DNA of 64,000 nt from Quercus robur (taxonomy: Eukaryota > Streptophyta > Magnoliopsida > Fagales > Fagaceae), in NCBI RefSeq assembly GCF_932294415.1, contig NC_065544.1:22047351-22111350 (forward strand), given 5' to 3'. Both the position numbers and the translations under genes were made by a program. Under the pieces are notes generated by a model. The model worked only from the letters and a program-made list of their open reading frames with translations, did no database searches and was not told the DNA's origin. This document shows positions 1-9,212 of the stretch, in pieces (position 1 is the stretch's first letter; every line of letters begins with the position of its first letter).

Positions 1-213
1 GACTAGCCAGAGTCCTACAACACGCAAACGAAGGCGAAGAAACGCTGAAACACAGAGAAGACCGCGTAACTTGTTAACTTGCTATAAATATGATTTCCCT
101 TTTGGTCTTTCTCAACTCACCACTTCAAACACTCATTCCTCACTGCTCTGATCTCTACTCTCATTCAGACATCTTGCTATAACAGAAATCAAAAAACAAA
201 ACATAAACTACAA
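1..213 (+). promoter_or_regulatory. Proximal promoter and 5' UTR of carrier gene copy 1
   Basis: The window opens inside this promoter, so upstream elements are missing. A good TATA box, TATAAATA, lies at 83-90, about 125 bp before the ATG at 214. Pyrimidine-rich leader sequence follows. The same block recurs at 23037-23249 with three substitutions in 213 bases by hand count. One of them changes the TATA box of copy 2. The transcription start is inferred from TATA spacing only. Confidence 0.6.
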
Positions 214-1176
214 ATGGATTTGAAAGGCTTCGTTGAAGGAGGCATTGCTTCAATAATTGCTGGAGCTTCCACTCACCCTCTTGATCTCATCAAGGTCCGA
301 ATGCAACTTCAAGGCGAATCCAATCCTGCCCTAGTACAGGCCTATCGTCCCACAGTTGCTGCTCTAAACACCCCTAATGGATACATATCTCTCCACATCG
401 CACCACCACCTCGTGTTGGACTTATTTCCATCGGGACCCAAATCGTCAAATCCGAAGGCGCTACCGCCCTTTTCTCCGGTGTCTCCGCCACCATCCTCCG
501 CCAAACACTCTACTCCACCACCCGTATGGGCCTTTACGAAATCCTAAAACAGAAATGGTCTGATCATTCTGATTCAGACACTGCCAAATTACCAATCATG
601 AAAAAGATAGCAGCTGGCCTTATTGCCGGCAGTGTCGGCGCGGCGGTCGGGAACCCGGCTGACGTGGCAATGGTCCGCATGCAAGCTGATGGACGTCTCC
701 CTATTGAGCAGCGCCGGAACTACAAGAGTGTGGTTGATGCAATTAGTCAAATGTCAAAGCAAGAAGGGATTGCTAGCCTGTGGCGCGGTTCGGCTCTAAC
801 GGTAAACCGTGCGATGATTGTGACGGCTTCTCAGCTCGCAACTTATGATCAGGTGAAGGAGATGATATTGGAGAAGGGTGTGATGAGTGATGGGATCGGA
901 ACCCACGTGACGGCGAGCTTTGCCGCTGGGTTTGTGGCCTCGGTGGCTTCGAATCCAATCGATGTGATCAAGACGAGAGTGATGAATATGAAGTTGGAGG
1001 CAGGAGGAGTGGCACCTTACTCTGGTGCATTGGATTGTGCCATGAAGACTGTGAGGACAGAGGGGGTTATGGCTTTGTATAAGGGTTTTATCCCTACTAT
1101 CTCAAGGCAAGGGCCATTCACCGTGGTGCTCTTTGTTACACTTGAACAGGTCCGGAAGCTATTCAAGGATTTGTGA
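214..1176 (+). CDS. Mitochondrial dicarboxylate carrier (DIC / UCP5-like), copy 1
   Basis: This 320-residue mitochondrial carrier family protein is close to Arabidopsis DIC1-3 (also named UCP4-6/PUMP4-6). The family sits in the inner mitochondrial membrane and exchanges dicarboxylates such as malate, oxaloacetate and succinate for phosphate, sulfate or another dicarboxylate. All three carrier signatures are visible: HPLDLIKVR from residue 21, NPADVAMVR from residue 147 and NPIDVIKTR from residue 247, one per roughly 100-residue repeat. Length is normal for the family, and the frame is uninterrupted in a single exon. The ATG at 214 gives the conserved start, here MDLKGF; copy 2 reads MGLKGF, so Gly2 is replaced by Asp. 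The only other protein difference is Val (here) versus Leu in the TEG(V/L)MALYKGF segment. A Copia element lies 558 bp downstream in the same orientation. The subclass is clear; the exact DIC paralogue is not assigned. Confidence 0.95.
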   Translation: MDLKGFVEGGIASIIAGASTHPLDLIKVRMQLQGESNPALVQAYRPTVAALNTPNGYISLHIAPPPRVGLISIGTQIVKSEGATALFSGVSATILRQTLYSTTRMGLYEILKQKWSDHSDSDTAKLPIMKKIAAGLIAGSVGAAVGNPADVAMVRMQADGRLPIEQRRNYKSVVDAISQMSKQEGIASLWRGSALTVNRAMIVTASQLATYDQVKEMILEKGVMSDGIGTHVTASFAAGFVASVASNPIDVIKTRVMNMKLEAGGVAPYSGALDCAMKTVRTEGVMALYKGFIPTISRQGPFTVVLFVTLEQVRKLFKDL

Positions 1177-1729
1177 TCATGGCAGAGTTGAAACATTCTT
1201 TTTAGAGTCTAATTGAGGAACAAAGCAAATTGACATTTTTTTTCCAATTTTTTTTATTCTTTGTGCTGACCTATAATATAAATATTGCTTTATTGAAAAA
1301 GTTCTAATTCTGTTTGGTTGTGATCTTAGTATCAGTTTCAACTAAATTGCATACAATACTTAATGGCACTATATGAATAAAACTGATTTGGATGGATTAC
1401 TCGAATCTTCAAGATTTGGTACAATAAATTAAGGGTGTTCATTCCTATATTGCCGAATTAGCAGTGTCCCCTAAATACAATAGTAATTTACTGTCCACTA
1501 CTCACTATTAACGAAATTTTCTGAAAAAAGTTCTACCAAATAGCTGAGAAGAGTTTTGGTTCTTTTTCAGCTGCACTAACTTTTCATAGCTTAAGACTTC
1601 ATTCTGATTTTTCCCTTCAATTGTCCCCAAAAGACAAAGAAAGACAAATATCTTGCAATCCTCTGTTTTACCCCTGGCCTGTTTCTGCAAATTCGCCAAA
1701 CTGTCCTGTAAATGAATAAATGGGACAAA
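1177..1729 (+). other. 3' UTR and downstream flank of carrier copy 1
   Basis: Non-coding. It holds T-runs and an AATAAA at 1376-1381, a plausible poly(A) signal, about 200 bp after the stop. The counterpart is 24213-24771, which differs by only two 1-base indels. I see no other gene here; a short reverse-strand ORF is carried in both copies but resembles nothing recognisable. Confidence 0.6.
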
Positions 1730-1734
1730 CTTTC

Positions 1735-2089
1735 TATCAGAATCCAAGTAAGGATGAAGTCACCAAGACTAGTGGCAAGAGCAGAGAAGCATCAAGCAAC
1801 ACAGAGGATCAAAGACTCACTCACAGAGTTGAAGATTCTATAACAGAGCATAAACGGCAAGGCTGTATAAGTGAAGACTGATGTACACGACTTGTAGTTT
1901 AGTACTCACTTAAGTGTTAGCACGTAGGAAGTTGGTTATTTTTGTAGCTTGCACGTGTAGTGGTTTGTTATTTCTGTTAGTCAGTTAGCTTTCGTGTTCA
2001 CACCTGCATACACTGGTATATATATGTATTGCTTGTATTCAAGAATCAATTAATGAAATATACAGTTTTCAACTTCTGAATCTGTGATA
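1735..2089 (+). repeat. 5' LTR of the Copia element
   Basis: The 355-bp LTR starts TATCAGAATCC and ends CTGTGATA. A TATATATA stretch near 2016-2026 may serve as TATA box. The boundary is fixed by the target duplication on the left and the primer site on the right. Confidence 0.96.
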
Positions 2090-2101
2090 TGGTATCAGAG
2101 C
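2090..2101 (+). other. Primer-binding site, initiator tRNA-Met
   Basis: TGGTATCAGAGC follows the LTR with no spacer. It is the usual complement of the 3' end of plant initiator tRNA-Met used by Copia elements. Confidence 0.93.
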
Positions 2102-2232
2102 AAAATTCCTAAATTCCTATAGGATTTTTTTTTCTTGTTTCTCTCAATTTTCCGAGAAAATTTCTCTCTGTTCTTGAGAAAATTTTGTCTTCTGGATATT
2201 GAGGTTGATTTTTCAATCGCCAATTGTCATCT

Positions 2233-5200
2233 ATGGCTTCTACTACAAATACAAATGATTCTACAGATGCTTCCACATCTGTGAATCCATCTTCTTCATC
2301 AATGGACAATCCTATGGATAACCCTCTGTTTTTACATCATGCAGAGAATCCAAGTTTAGTCCTTGTTACACAGCCATTGTTAGGTGGTGAAAATTATGCT
2401 GCTTGGGCTCGTGCAGTTAGGAAAGCTTTACTCACAAAGAACAAACTAGGGTTTATTGATGGAAGCTTGACTCTTTCATCACCATTGGTCTCAACTCCTT
2501 CGAATGTGCAAGCTTGGATAAGAAGTGATAATATGGTTGGGACATGGCTAACCAACTCAGTCTCACCAAAGCTCCAATCAAGCATCATTTATGAAGATAC
2601 TGCCCTAGAAATTTGGAATGACTTGAAGAATCGTTTTGCTCAAACAAATGGACCTAGAGTTTTCAACCTTCAAAAGGACATAGCTGAGCTTCATCAAGGT
2701 GAATTGTCTATCACTGACTTCTTTACTCAACTAAAGGTGTTTTGGGATCAATTACAGAGCCTTAGTCCGTTTCCTACTTGCACATGTGGTAAATGCATTT
2801 GCAATGTCAACAAGAAACTCACTGATTTACAAATGAGAGAATCTGTCATGAAATTTCTCATGGGATTGAATGACTCTTTCTCCCAAGTTAGATCTCAGGT
2901 TCTGCTTATGGATCCAATTCCATCTCTTAGTAAGGTGTACTCCTTGCTAATCCAAGAAGAGACACAAAGATCAGTACCTAATTCAGCTTTTGTCAAGGTT
3001 GACTCTACTGCTTTAGCTGCTAAATTGACCAATGAACATCTTGGTTCATTTCTTGGTGGTGTTGTTGGGAGAGGGAAGGAAAGACCAATTTGCACACATT
3101 GTGGCAAGACTGGTCATACAGTGGATAAATGCTATAGAAAGCATGGTTTTCCACCGGGCTTCAAGTTCAAAAACAAGCCATTTATGGCTCATCAAGTGTC
3201 TTCAGATATGCTAGTTGCTCCTACTCCAATTGCTTCACCAATGCATCATCAATCTGTTTTCACTCCTGAACAGTATCAGCAACTTCATGTTTTATTTGGG
3301 GCTTCATCCACTATACCTTCTGCTCCAGTCAGGGATGCTCCAATGGCAAATGTAGCATCTTGTTCTACATCTATCACTACTCCAATGTCAGGTATTGACC
3401 TATCTCATAGTGTCTTTTCTGCCCAAGTAGTGAATAGAAGGATCTATGATCAATGGACATGGGTGTTAGATACTGGGGCTACTGACCATTTTGTTTGCTC
3501 AGTTGATCTATTGACTTCAATCACTTCTACTATACAATCTTTGGTGCATTTGCCTAATGGGGAATCAGCTCAAATCACTCATATTGGCACTGTTGCTCTT
3601 TCCCCTTCCCTTACACTCACTAATGTTCTTTGTGTTCCCTCATTCAGTTTCAATCTATTATCTGTTAGTTCACTCACATTATCTCAGCCTTATTGCCTTG
3701 TTTTCCTTTCCAATTACTGTTTTATCCAGGACCTTTTACCTTGGAAAACGATTGGGATGGGCAAGGCTGTTGATGGCTTGTATTTGTTGCAGTGTGACAG
3801 TCTCCAAAATGTTTCTCCTACTTCCCTTGCTGATTACTTCAGCAGTCATAAGTCTACTGCTTCTTTTCTTCCTTTTTCTGCAGCAACTTCTGCAGGTTCT
3901 GCATCATCTTCTCTTTGGCATGCCAGATTAGGACATCCTTCAGATATGAAGCTTAAAACTTTAGGTCCTAGTCTTCCTTCTTTACAATTTCTATGTAATA
4001 AGACTTGCCATATCTGTCCTATGGCCAAGCTTAAACGTTTACCATTTCCTTTTAATAATAAATCCTGTGCTTGTGCTTTTGATTTAGTTCATATGGATGT
4101 TTGGGGTCCTTATTCAGTTCCTACTTTGGATGGTCACAAATATTTCTTGACTATTGTAGATGATGCAACCCGAGCCACTTGGCTTTTTCTTATGAAATCC
4201 AAATCTGATGTCAGACCTTTATTTCAATCCTTTTATGTTATGATTGTTACACAATTTAGCCAACACATTAAAGCCATTAGGACTGACAATGCCAAAGAGT
4301 TTGCCATGAATGACTTCCTTAGTTCACATGGCATTATTCACCAAACTAGTTGTGTCTATACCCCACAACAAAACTCTGTTGTAGAGAGAAAACACCAGCA
4401 TCTACTCTCCATTGCTAGGGCTTTACAGATTCAGTCCCAAGTTCCCTTGTCTTTTTGGGGTGATTGTGTTTTAACTGCTGCATACCTCATCAATAGGCTC
4501 CCTTCTCCATTGCTACATGATAAAACACCTTTTGAGCTCTTGTTTCATAAGCCCCCTGAGTACAATCATCTAAAAGTCTTTGGATGCTTGTGTTTTGCCT
4601 CCACCATTGTTCATACCAGAAACAAATTCTCCCCAAGGGCAAGAAAATGTGTTTTCCTTGGCTACCCGTGTAATGTCAAAGGTTATAAGCTTTATGACCT
4701 TGATTCTCATGTTATCTTTGTATCCAGGGATGTCATATTTCATGAATCTGTATTCCCTTTTGTGTCTTCTGCCAATGGTTCCATTCCTCTTAATTCCTTG
4801 CCCTTGCCATGTGCTTCACCTGTTCCTCCTTTATATGATGAGTCTTTCCTGTTTCAACCTGCCACTTCTGCCTTTTCTCCTCATTCTATCACTCAAGTTC
4901 ATCATAACATTGATAATGATTTACTTGATGATGTCCCAGAAGCTCCTCTTGATCCTATTGCAGATCCTATTCCCATTAGAAAGTCTACTAGAACCATTAA
5001 AAGACCTTCATACCTACAGGAGTTCCACTGCAATACTGTCACTTCTGTCCAGCCTTTGCTTTCTTCCCAATCAGGTACATCTCATCCTCTTTCTTCTCAT
5101 GTGTCCTATCAGCATCTTTCTCCATCCTATAAAACCTTCTGTTGTGCCATTTCTTCCCTTGTTGAACCTCAGTTTTACTATCAAGCTGTCTCTGATCCCC

Positions 5201-6855
5201 AATGGCAGGCTGCCATGGCAGCTGAGATAGCAGCACTTGAGGCTAACCATACTTGGACCTTGACACCTTTACCTCCTGGTAAGAGGTCTATTGGCTGCAA
5301 ATGGGTGTACAAAATCAAATATAAGGCTGATGGAAGCATTGAAAGATACAAAGCTAGGTTGGTGGCTAAGGGCTTCACTCAAAAGGAAGGCATTGACTAC
5401 TTTGAAACATTCTCTCCAGTGGCTAAAATGGTGTCTGTCAAAGTTCTTCTTGCTGTTGCTGCCATTAAGGGTTGGTCTCTTAGTCAATTGGATGTCAATA
5501 ATGCCTTTTTGCATGGAGATTTGGATGAAGAGGTGTATATGGCTCTTCCACAGGGGTTTCACAGCCAGGGGGAGGTTGTTTGTAAGCTTAACAAATCCAT
5601 TTATGGTCTCAAGCAAGCCTCTAGGCAATGGTTTGCAAAGTTTTCAAACACTCTAATTCAGCTTGGTTTCATTCAATCCAAGGCTGACTACTCTTTGTTT
5701 ACTAGAAGACATGACAACATTTTCATGATTCTCTTAGTCTATGTAGATGATGTTTTGATAGCTTGCAATGACAAGGCTGAAGTGGACAAGTTTAAAATCA
5801 TGCTGGATGATAAGTTCAAGCTTAAGGATTTGGGGAATTTGAAATACTTCCTTGGTTTGGAAGTGGCAAGATCAGACAAAGGAATTGCTCTTTGTCAACG
5901 AAAATACACCCTTGAGCTGCTCAATGATGCTGGTTTACTGGGCTGTAAGTATGCTAAGACCCCCATGGAGCACAACTTAAGACTTAGCAAGTTTGAAGGT
6001 GAAGAATTGAAGGATCCCAGCCATTACAGAAGGCTTGTGGGCAGGCTCTTGTACTTAACAATCACAAGACCTGACATTACATTTGCTGTCCATAAACTCA
6101 GTCAGTTTATGTCCAAGCCAAGGAGACCCCATTTGGATGCAGTACATAGAGTGTTGCAGTATTTGAAGGGTGAACCGGGCAAAGGACTTATGTTTTCTTC
6201 CAAGACAGACTTGCATTTGAAAGGATTTGCAGATGCAGATTGGGCTGCATGTCCTGACACTAGGAGATCCGTGACTGGCTATAGCATCTTCATTGGTGAT
6301 TCTTTAGTATCTTGGAAATCCAAGAAGCAGTCCACAGTGTCAAGATCATCAGCTGAGGCTGAATACAGGTCCATGGCAGTTGCAACATGTGAAATCGTGT
6401 GGATCTTGTATTTTCTCAAAGACATTGGTGTGAGTCATGACAAGGAGGCTTTATTGTTCTGTGACAGCCAAGCTGCATTGCACATTGGTTCCAATCCAGT
6501 CTTCCATGAGAGGACAAAGCATATAGAAATCGATTGTCATGTGGTTAGGGATAAGGTGTTGGAAAGGGTGATTAAGCTGAATCATGTTAGATCAAATTGT
6601 CAGTTGGCTGATCTGCTCACTAAAGCTCTGAATTATAATCAATTCTCCATTCTTAGTTCTAAAATGGGGATGATTAATATACATGCTCCTGCTGCTCTTA
6701 AGGGGGAGTATCAGAATCCAAGTAAGGATGAAGTCACCAAGACTAGTGGCAAGAGCAGAGAAGCATCAAGCAACACAGAGGATCAAAGACTCACTCACAG
6801 AGTTGAAGATTCTATAACAGAGCATAAACGGCAAGGCTGTATAAGTGAAGACTGA
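2233..6855 (+). CDS. Copia gag-pol polyprotein
   Basis: One 1,540-residue ORF encodes the full Ty1/Copia order: gag, protease, integrase, reverse transcriptase, RNase H. A Copia-type gag N-terminus occupies about residues 35-260. A CCHC zinc knuckle is at C287, C290, H295 and C300. The protease triad DTGA starts at D413. A pre-integrase LWHARLGH motif precedes the integrase, whose acidic residues appear to be D622, D685 and E718 (32 residues between the last two, slightly short of the usual 35). The reverse transcriptase has YVDD at 1170-1173. RNase H starts near ADADW (about 1333) and includes SSAEAEYRSM. The true start is taken as ATG 2233; a longer reading would need a TTG codon. The last 48 residues are encoded inside the 3' LTR. 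No stop or frameshift is seen. Confidence 0.96.
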   Translation: MASTTNTNDSTDASTSVNPSSSSMDNPMDNPLFLHHAENPSLVLVTQPLLGGENYAAWARAVRKALLTKNKLGFIDGSLTLSSPLVSTPSNVQAWIRSDNMVGTWLTNSVSPKLQSSIIYEDTALEIWNDLKNRFAQTNGPRVFNLQKDIAELHQGELSITDFFTQLKVFWDQLQSLSPFPTCTCGKCICNVNKKLTDLQMRESVMKFLMGLNDSFSQVRSQVLLMDPIPSLSKVYSLLIQEETQRSVPNSAFVKVDSTALAAKLTNEHLGSFLGGVVGRGKERPICTHCGKTGHTVDKCYRKHGFPPGFKFKNKPFMAHQVSSDMLVAPTPIASPMHHQSVFTPEQYQQLHVLFGASSTIPSAPVRDAPMANVASCSTSITTPMSGIDLSHSVFSAQVVNRRIYDQWTWVLDTGATDHFVCSVDLLTSITSTIQSLVHLPNGESAQITHIGTVALSPSLTLTNVLCVPSFSFNLLSVSSLTLSQPYCLVFLSNYCFIQDLLPWKTIGMGKAVDGLYLLQCDSLQNVSPTSLADYFSSHKSTASFLPFSAATSAGSASSSLWHARLGHPSDMKLKTLGPSLPSLQFLCNKTCHICPMAKLKRLPFPFNNKSCACAFDLVHMDVWGPYSVPTLDGHKYFLTIVDDATRATWLFLMKSKSDVRPLFQSFYVMIVTQFSQHIKAIRTDNAKEFAMNDFLSSHGIIHQTSCVYTPQQNSVVERKHQHLLSIARALQIQSQVPLSFWGDCVLTAAYLINRLPSPLLHDKTPFELLFHKPPEYNHLKVFGCLCFASTIVHTRNKFSPRARKCVFLGYPCNVKGYKLYDLDSHVIFVSRDVIFHESVFPFVSSANGSIPLNSLPLPCASPVPPLYDESFLFQPATSAFSPHSITQVHHNIDNDLLDDVPEAPLDPIADPIPIRKSTRTIKRPSYLQEFHCNTVTSVQPLLSSQSGTSHPLSSHVSYQHLSPSYKTFCCAISSLVEPQFYYQAVSDPQWQAAMAAEIAALEANHTWTLTPLPPGKRSIGCKWVYKIKYKADGSIERYKARLVAKGFTQKEGIDYFETFSPVAKMVSVKVLLAVAAIKGWSLSQLDVNNAFLHGDLDEEVYMALPQGFHSQGEVVCKLNKSIYGLKQASRQWFAKFSNTLIQLGFIQSKADYSLFTRRHDNIFMILLVYVDDVLIACNDKAEVDKFKIMLDDKFKLKDLGNLKYFLGLEVARSDKGIALCQRKYTLELLNDAGLLGCKYAKTPMEHNLRLSKFEGEELKDPSHYRRLVGRLLYLTITRPDITFAVHKLSQFMSKPRRPHLDAVHRVLQYLKGEPGKGLMFSSKTDLHLKGFADADWAACPDTRRSVTGYSIFIGDSLVSWKSKKQSTVSRSSAEAEYRSMAVATCEIVWILYFLKDIGVSHDKEALLFCDSQAALHIGSNPVFHERTKHIEIDCHVVRDKVLERVIKLNHVRSNCQLADLLTKALNYNQFSILSSKMGMINIHAPAALKGEYQNPSKDEVTKTSGKSREASSNTEDQRLTHRVEDSITEHKRQGCISED
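6700..6708 (+). other. Polypurine tract of the Copia element
   Basis: AAGGGGGAG abuts the 3' LTR and would prime plus-strand synthesis. It lies inside the gag-pol reading frame. Confidence 0.88.
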
Positions 6856-7063
6856 TGTACACGACTTGTAGTTTAGTACTCACTTAAGTGTTCGCACGTA
6901 GGAAGTTGGTTATTTTTGTAGCTTGCACGTGTAGTGGTTTGTTATTTCTGTTAGTCAGTTAGCTTTCGTGTTCACACCTGCATACACTGGTATATATATG
7001 TATTGCTTGTATTCAAGAATCAATTAATGAAATATACAGTTTTCAACTTCTGAATCTGTGATA
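6709..7063 (+). repeat. 3' LTR of the Copia element
   Basis: 355 bp, same length as the 5' LTR and differing at one position. It contains the end and stop codon of the gag-pol ORF (6709-6855), then LTR promoter and terminator sequence. Confidence 0.96.
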
Positions 7064-7480
7064 CTTTCCACACAACACAAGAAATCAATCAAACTGGTTC
7101 ATTCCACTACGAGCTGAAGGAAATCTCACACATATGTTCAAAGTTAATTGATATATTTGAAAAGGGGAGTGCCTAGTAGGAGCTGGTTTACTTTCAGTCC
7201 GTTAATTTGGATAAAGCATTGACTCAAACTAGGATGTAATATTAATACCTAAGTCAGAAACATAATATCTACGCATTATTAGTCCACCAGCCTACAAAAT
7301 GCTTTTCATTACTTTACCATATATACACTTATATTATTATGATTTTGTGTACCTCCCTTTGCAAAAGCGAAATGGCTCACTAACTGAAAACAAGCAAAGC
7401 AAAATCTAGCTATAATGCAGAAAGGAAGAAAGAAAGAACAGTTATAAGAGTTAGAAATGAGAAAGAAAGCTGTGTATATT

Positions 7481-9207
7481 TGTAATACCCGGGAAAAAAA
7501 AAAAAAAAAGATTTTAAAAGGAGGGGTATTTAAGTAAATTTTTGTGGAGCCAATTTTATAATCTATAATTATAAGGGAGTTTTTAGAAAATGAGGTTGAA
7601 ACCCTAGTTATATATAAGCTTATTAAGTCAGCGTATATGGGGAGATATTTTGAGAGAGGAGACTACCCAAATGACTGAAGTAGGGAAGGATTGACTACAC
7701 CCTTGAGGTGATATCTAAAGATTTTAGAGGAATTGTTAAGGAAATGTTTCTTTTGGAATAGCTTTTGGAGGTAAGTAATCTTATCATAATTGGTTTTATT
7801 TTGCTTATACTACTGTATTTTATCTACTGAAATTTGTTTATAATTGTTACTATTTTATTTAATTGTTTTAGCTACATTGATTTAAAGTAAAGAATAAAGA
7901 ATTATCACAAATATATTGAGTACTGAGTATATAGTTTTATATATATGTATTTGAATGAGATATGTTTTTGTTCGAACTATGATTTGATATATATGATTTT
8001 AGACAATCTGACTATGTTTTGACTTTGATACATTGAATTTTTATTTCTATTGTATTACTGATTTCAAGTAAAAGATTATTACAAATATATTTTAATACTA
8101 AGTATATGATTTTTATATACATGCTTGAATAAGATATATTTTTGTTAGAAACTATGATTTCATTTATATGATTATGAACAATCTGACTATGAATTTATTT
8201 TGATACCCAGCCAATAGAGGTTATTTATTGGTATTCTGATACTTAAACCAGTGAGGGTTATTCATTGGTATTTTGATACCCAAACCAATGGGGGTTATTC
8301 ATTGGTATTCTGATACCCAACCAATGGAGGTTATTCATTGGTACTCCGATACCCAAACCAATGGGAGTTATTCATTGGTATTCTGATACCCAGCCAATGA
8401 GGGTTATTCATTAGTACTCTGATGCCCAGTCACGGGGATATAGCGTGATCATAGTCATAAGATTGTTAAGAATATGAATTACGTTTAAATATTTGAACTA
8501 TTTTAGTCCTTAAAACTACGTATGTGATTTTGGAAATGTTTGAGTATTTAACTATTTTGAGTCACTTAAACTGGTTATGTATTTTTGGAACCTATTGCAA
8601 GTTATAGCTTTTGATATCTGGAAAATTGACTGCTTTCTAAACCATCTATGATATATATTTGTAAGGTTAAAGTATGTGATCTATTTGCAAAGTATTATTT
8701 TAAGATCATGAAATTTCTTTAGCTATTTAAAAAAAAAAAAAACCCATAATATATTATAACTTTTGAAAACTCATATTGCATCTTATTACTTTGTAGATCT
8801 ATTGCTTGATAGAACTTATAAGATTTTGGTTACTTATTGAGTTGTCAACTCACTCCCTTATTCCCCTCCAGTTTCAGATTGTGAAGAATAGCAAGTTTTG
8901 GGAGTTTTTATGTGGTGTTGTGAGCAGGAAAAGAAGCTTAGTGATTTTGGGATTTGATGGTCTTCTAATAGTTTTATATTTATTGGCCATTTGGTGTTAT
9001 GTACATGAGGTTTGCATTTTCTTCCTTTTAAATTATTAGAGATCTATTCATAAAGAAATTGTTGAGGTATTTTGGATTTATTTGATTTAATTTTTGAGGA
9101 TAAATTTTAGTTGCTGAGAAGGCCTTGCACACTTGTAGGGTGCTTACTTTATAAGCGTGCGGCGGTTGTCACGTGCCTGTCTTTATAATTGGGTTTGGGG
9201 CGTGATA
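7481..9207 (+). mobile_element. Solo LTR, Ty3/gypsy type
   Basis: The 1,727-bp insertion is absent from the duplicate near 37486-37495 and flanked by the 5-bp duplication ATATT (7476-7480, 9208-9212). It begins TGTAATACCCGGG and ends GGGGCGTGATA. TGTAATACCC...CGTGACA ends are common in plant Ty3 (Tekay/Del-like) LTRs; the final CA has apparently mutated to TA. No internal coding sequence, primer site or second LTR is present, so this is a recombination-derived solo LTR. Family assignment rests on termini only. A short ORF at 8806-9039 is not considered a gene. Confidence 0.8.
8201..8430 (+). repeat. Minisatellite of 36-37 bp units inside the solo LTR
   Basis: About six head-to-tail units, each with TGATACCCA, CCAATG and TTATTCATTGGTA, start near 8201, 8237, 8274, 8311, 8347 and 8383, with a degraded seventh at 8420. 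Each unit carries the inverted pair CCAATG/CATTGG and could form a small hairpin. Confidence 0.85.
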
Positions 9208-9212
9208 ATATT

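Larger units (their letters stand above)
1735..7063 (+). mobile_element. Intact autonomous Copia (Ty1) LTR retrotransposon
   Basis: This is a complete 5,329-bp element with two 355-bp LTRs, a primer-binding site, one full gag-pol ORF and a polypurine tract. It is flanked by the 5-bp duplication CTTTC (1730-1734 and 7064-7068). The empty site is preserved in the duplicate near 24771-24776. The LTRs differ at one position that I can find (A versus C in the stretch starting CTTAAGTGTT), so insertion was recent. LTR ends are TATCA...TGATA rather than TG...CA, a non-canonical terminus type reported for some plant Copia elements. It sits downstream of carrier copy 1 in the same orientation. No lesion is visible in the ORF, so it may be competent. 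Confidence 0.97.

Noticed and set aside
3557..5656. Several 60-216 codon ORFs inside the Copia gag-pol region
   Set aside because: Out-of-frame shadows of the intact polyprotein.
8201..8430. Regular 36-37 bp repeats as a possible CRISPR-like array
   Set aside because: Units are contiguous without spacers, inside a plant LTR; this is a minisatellite.
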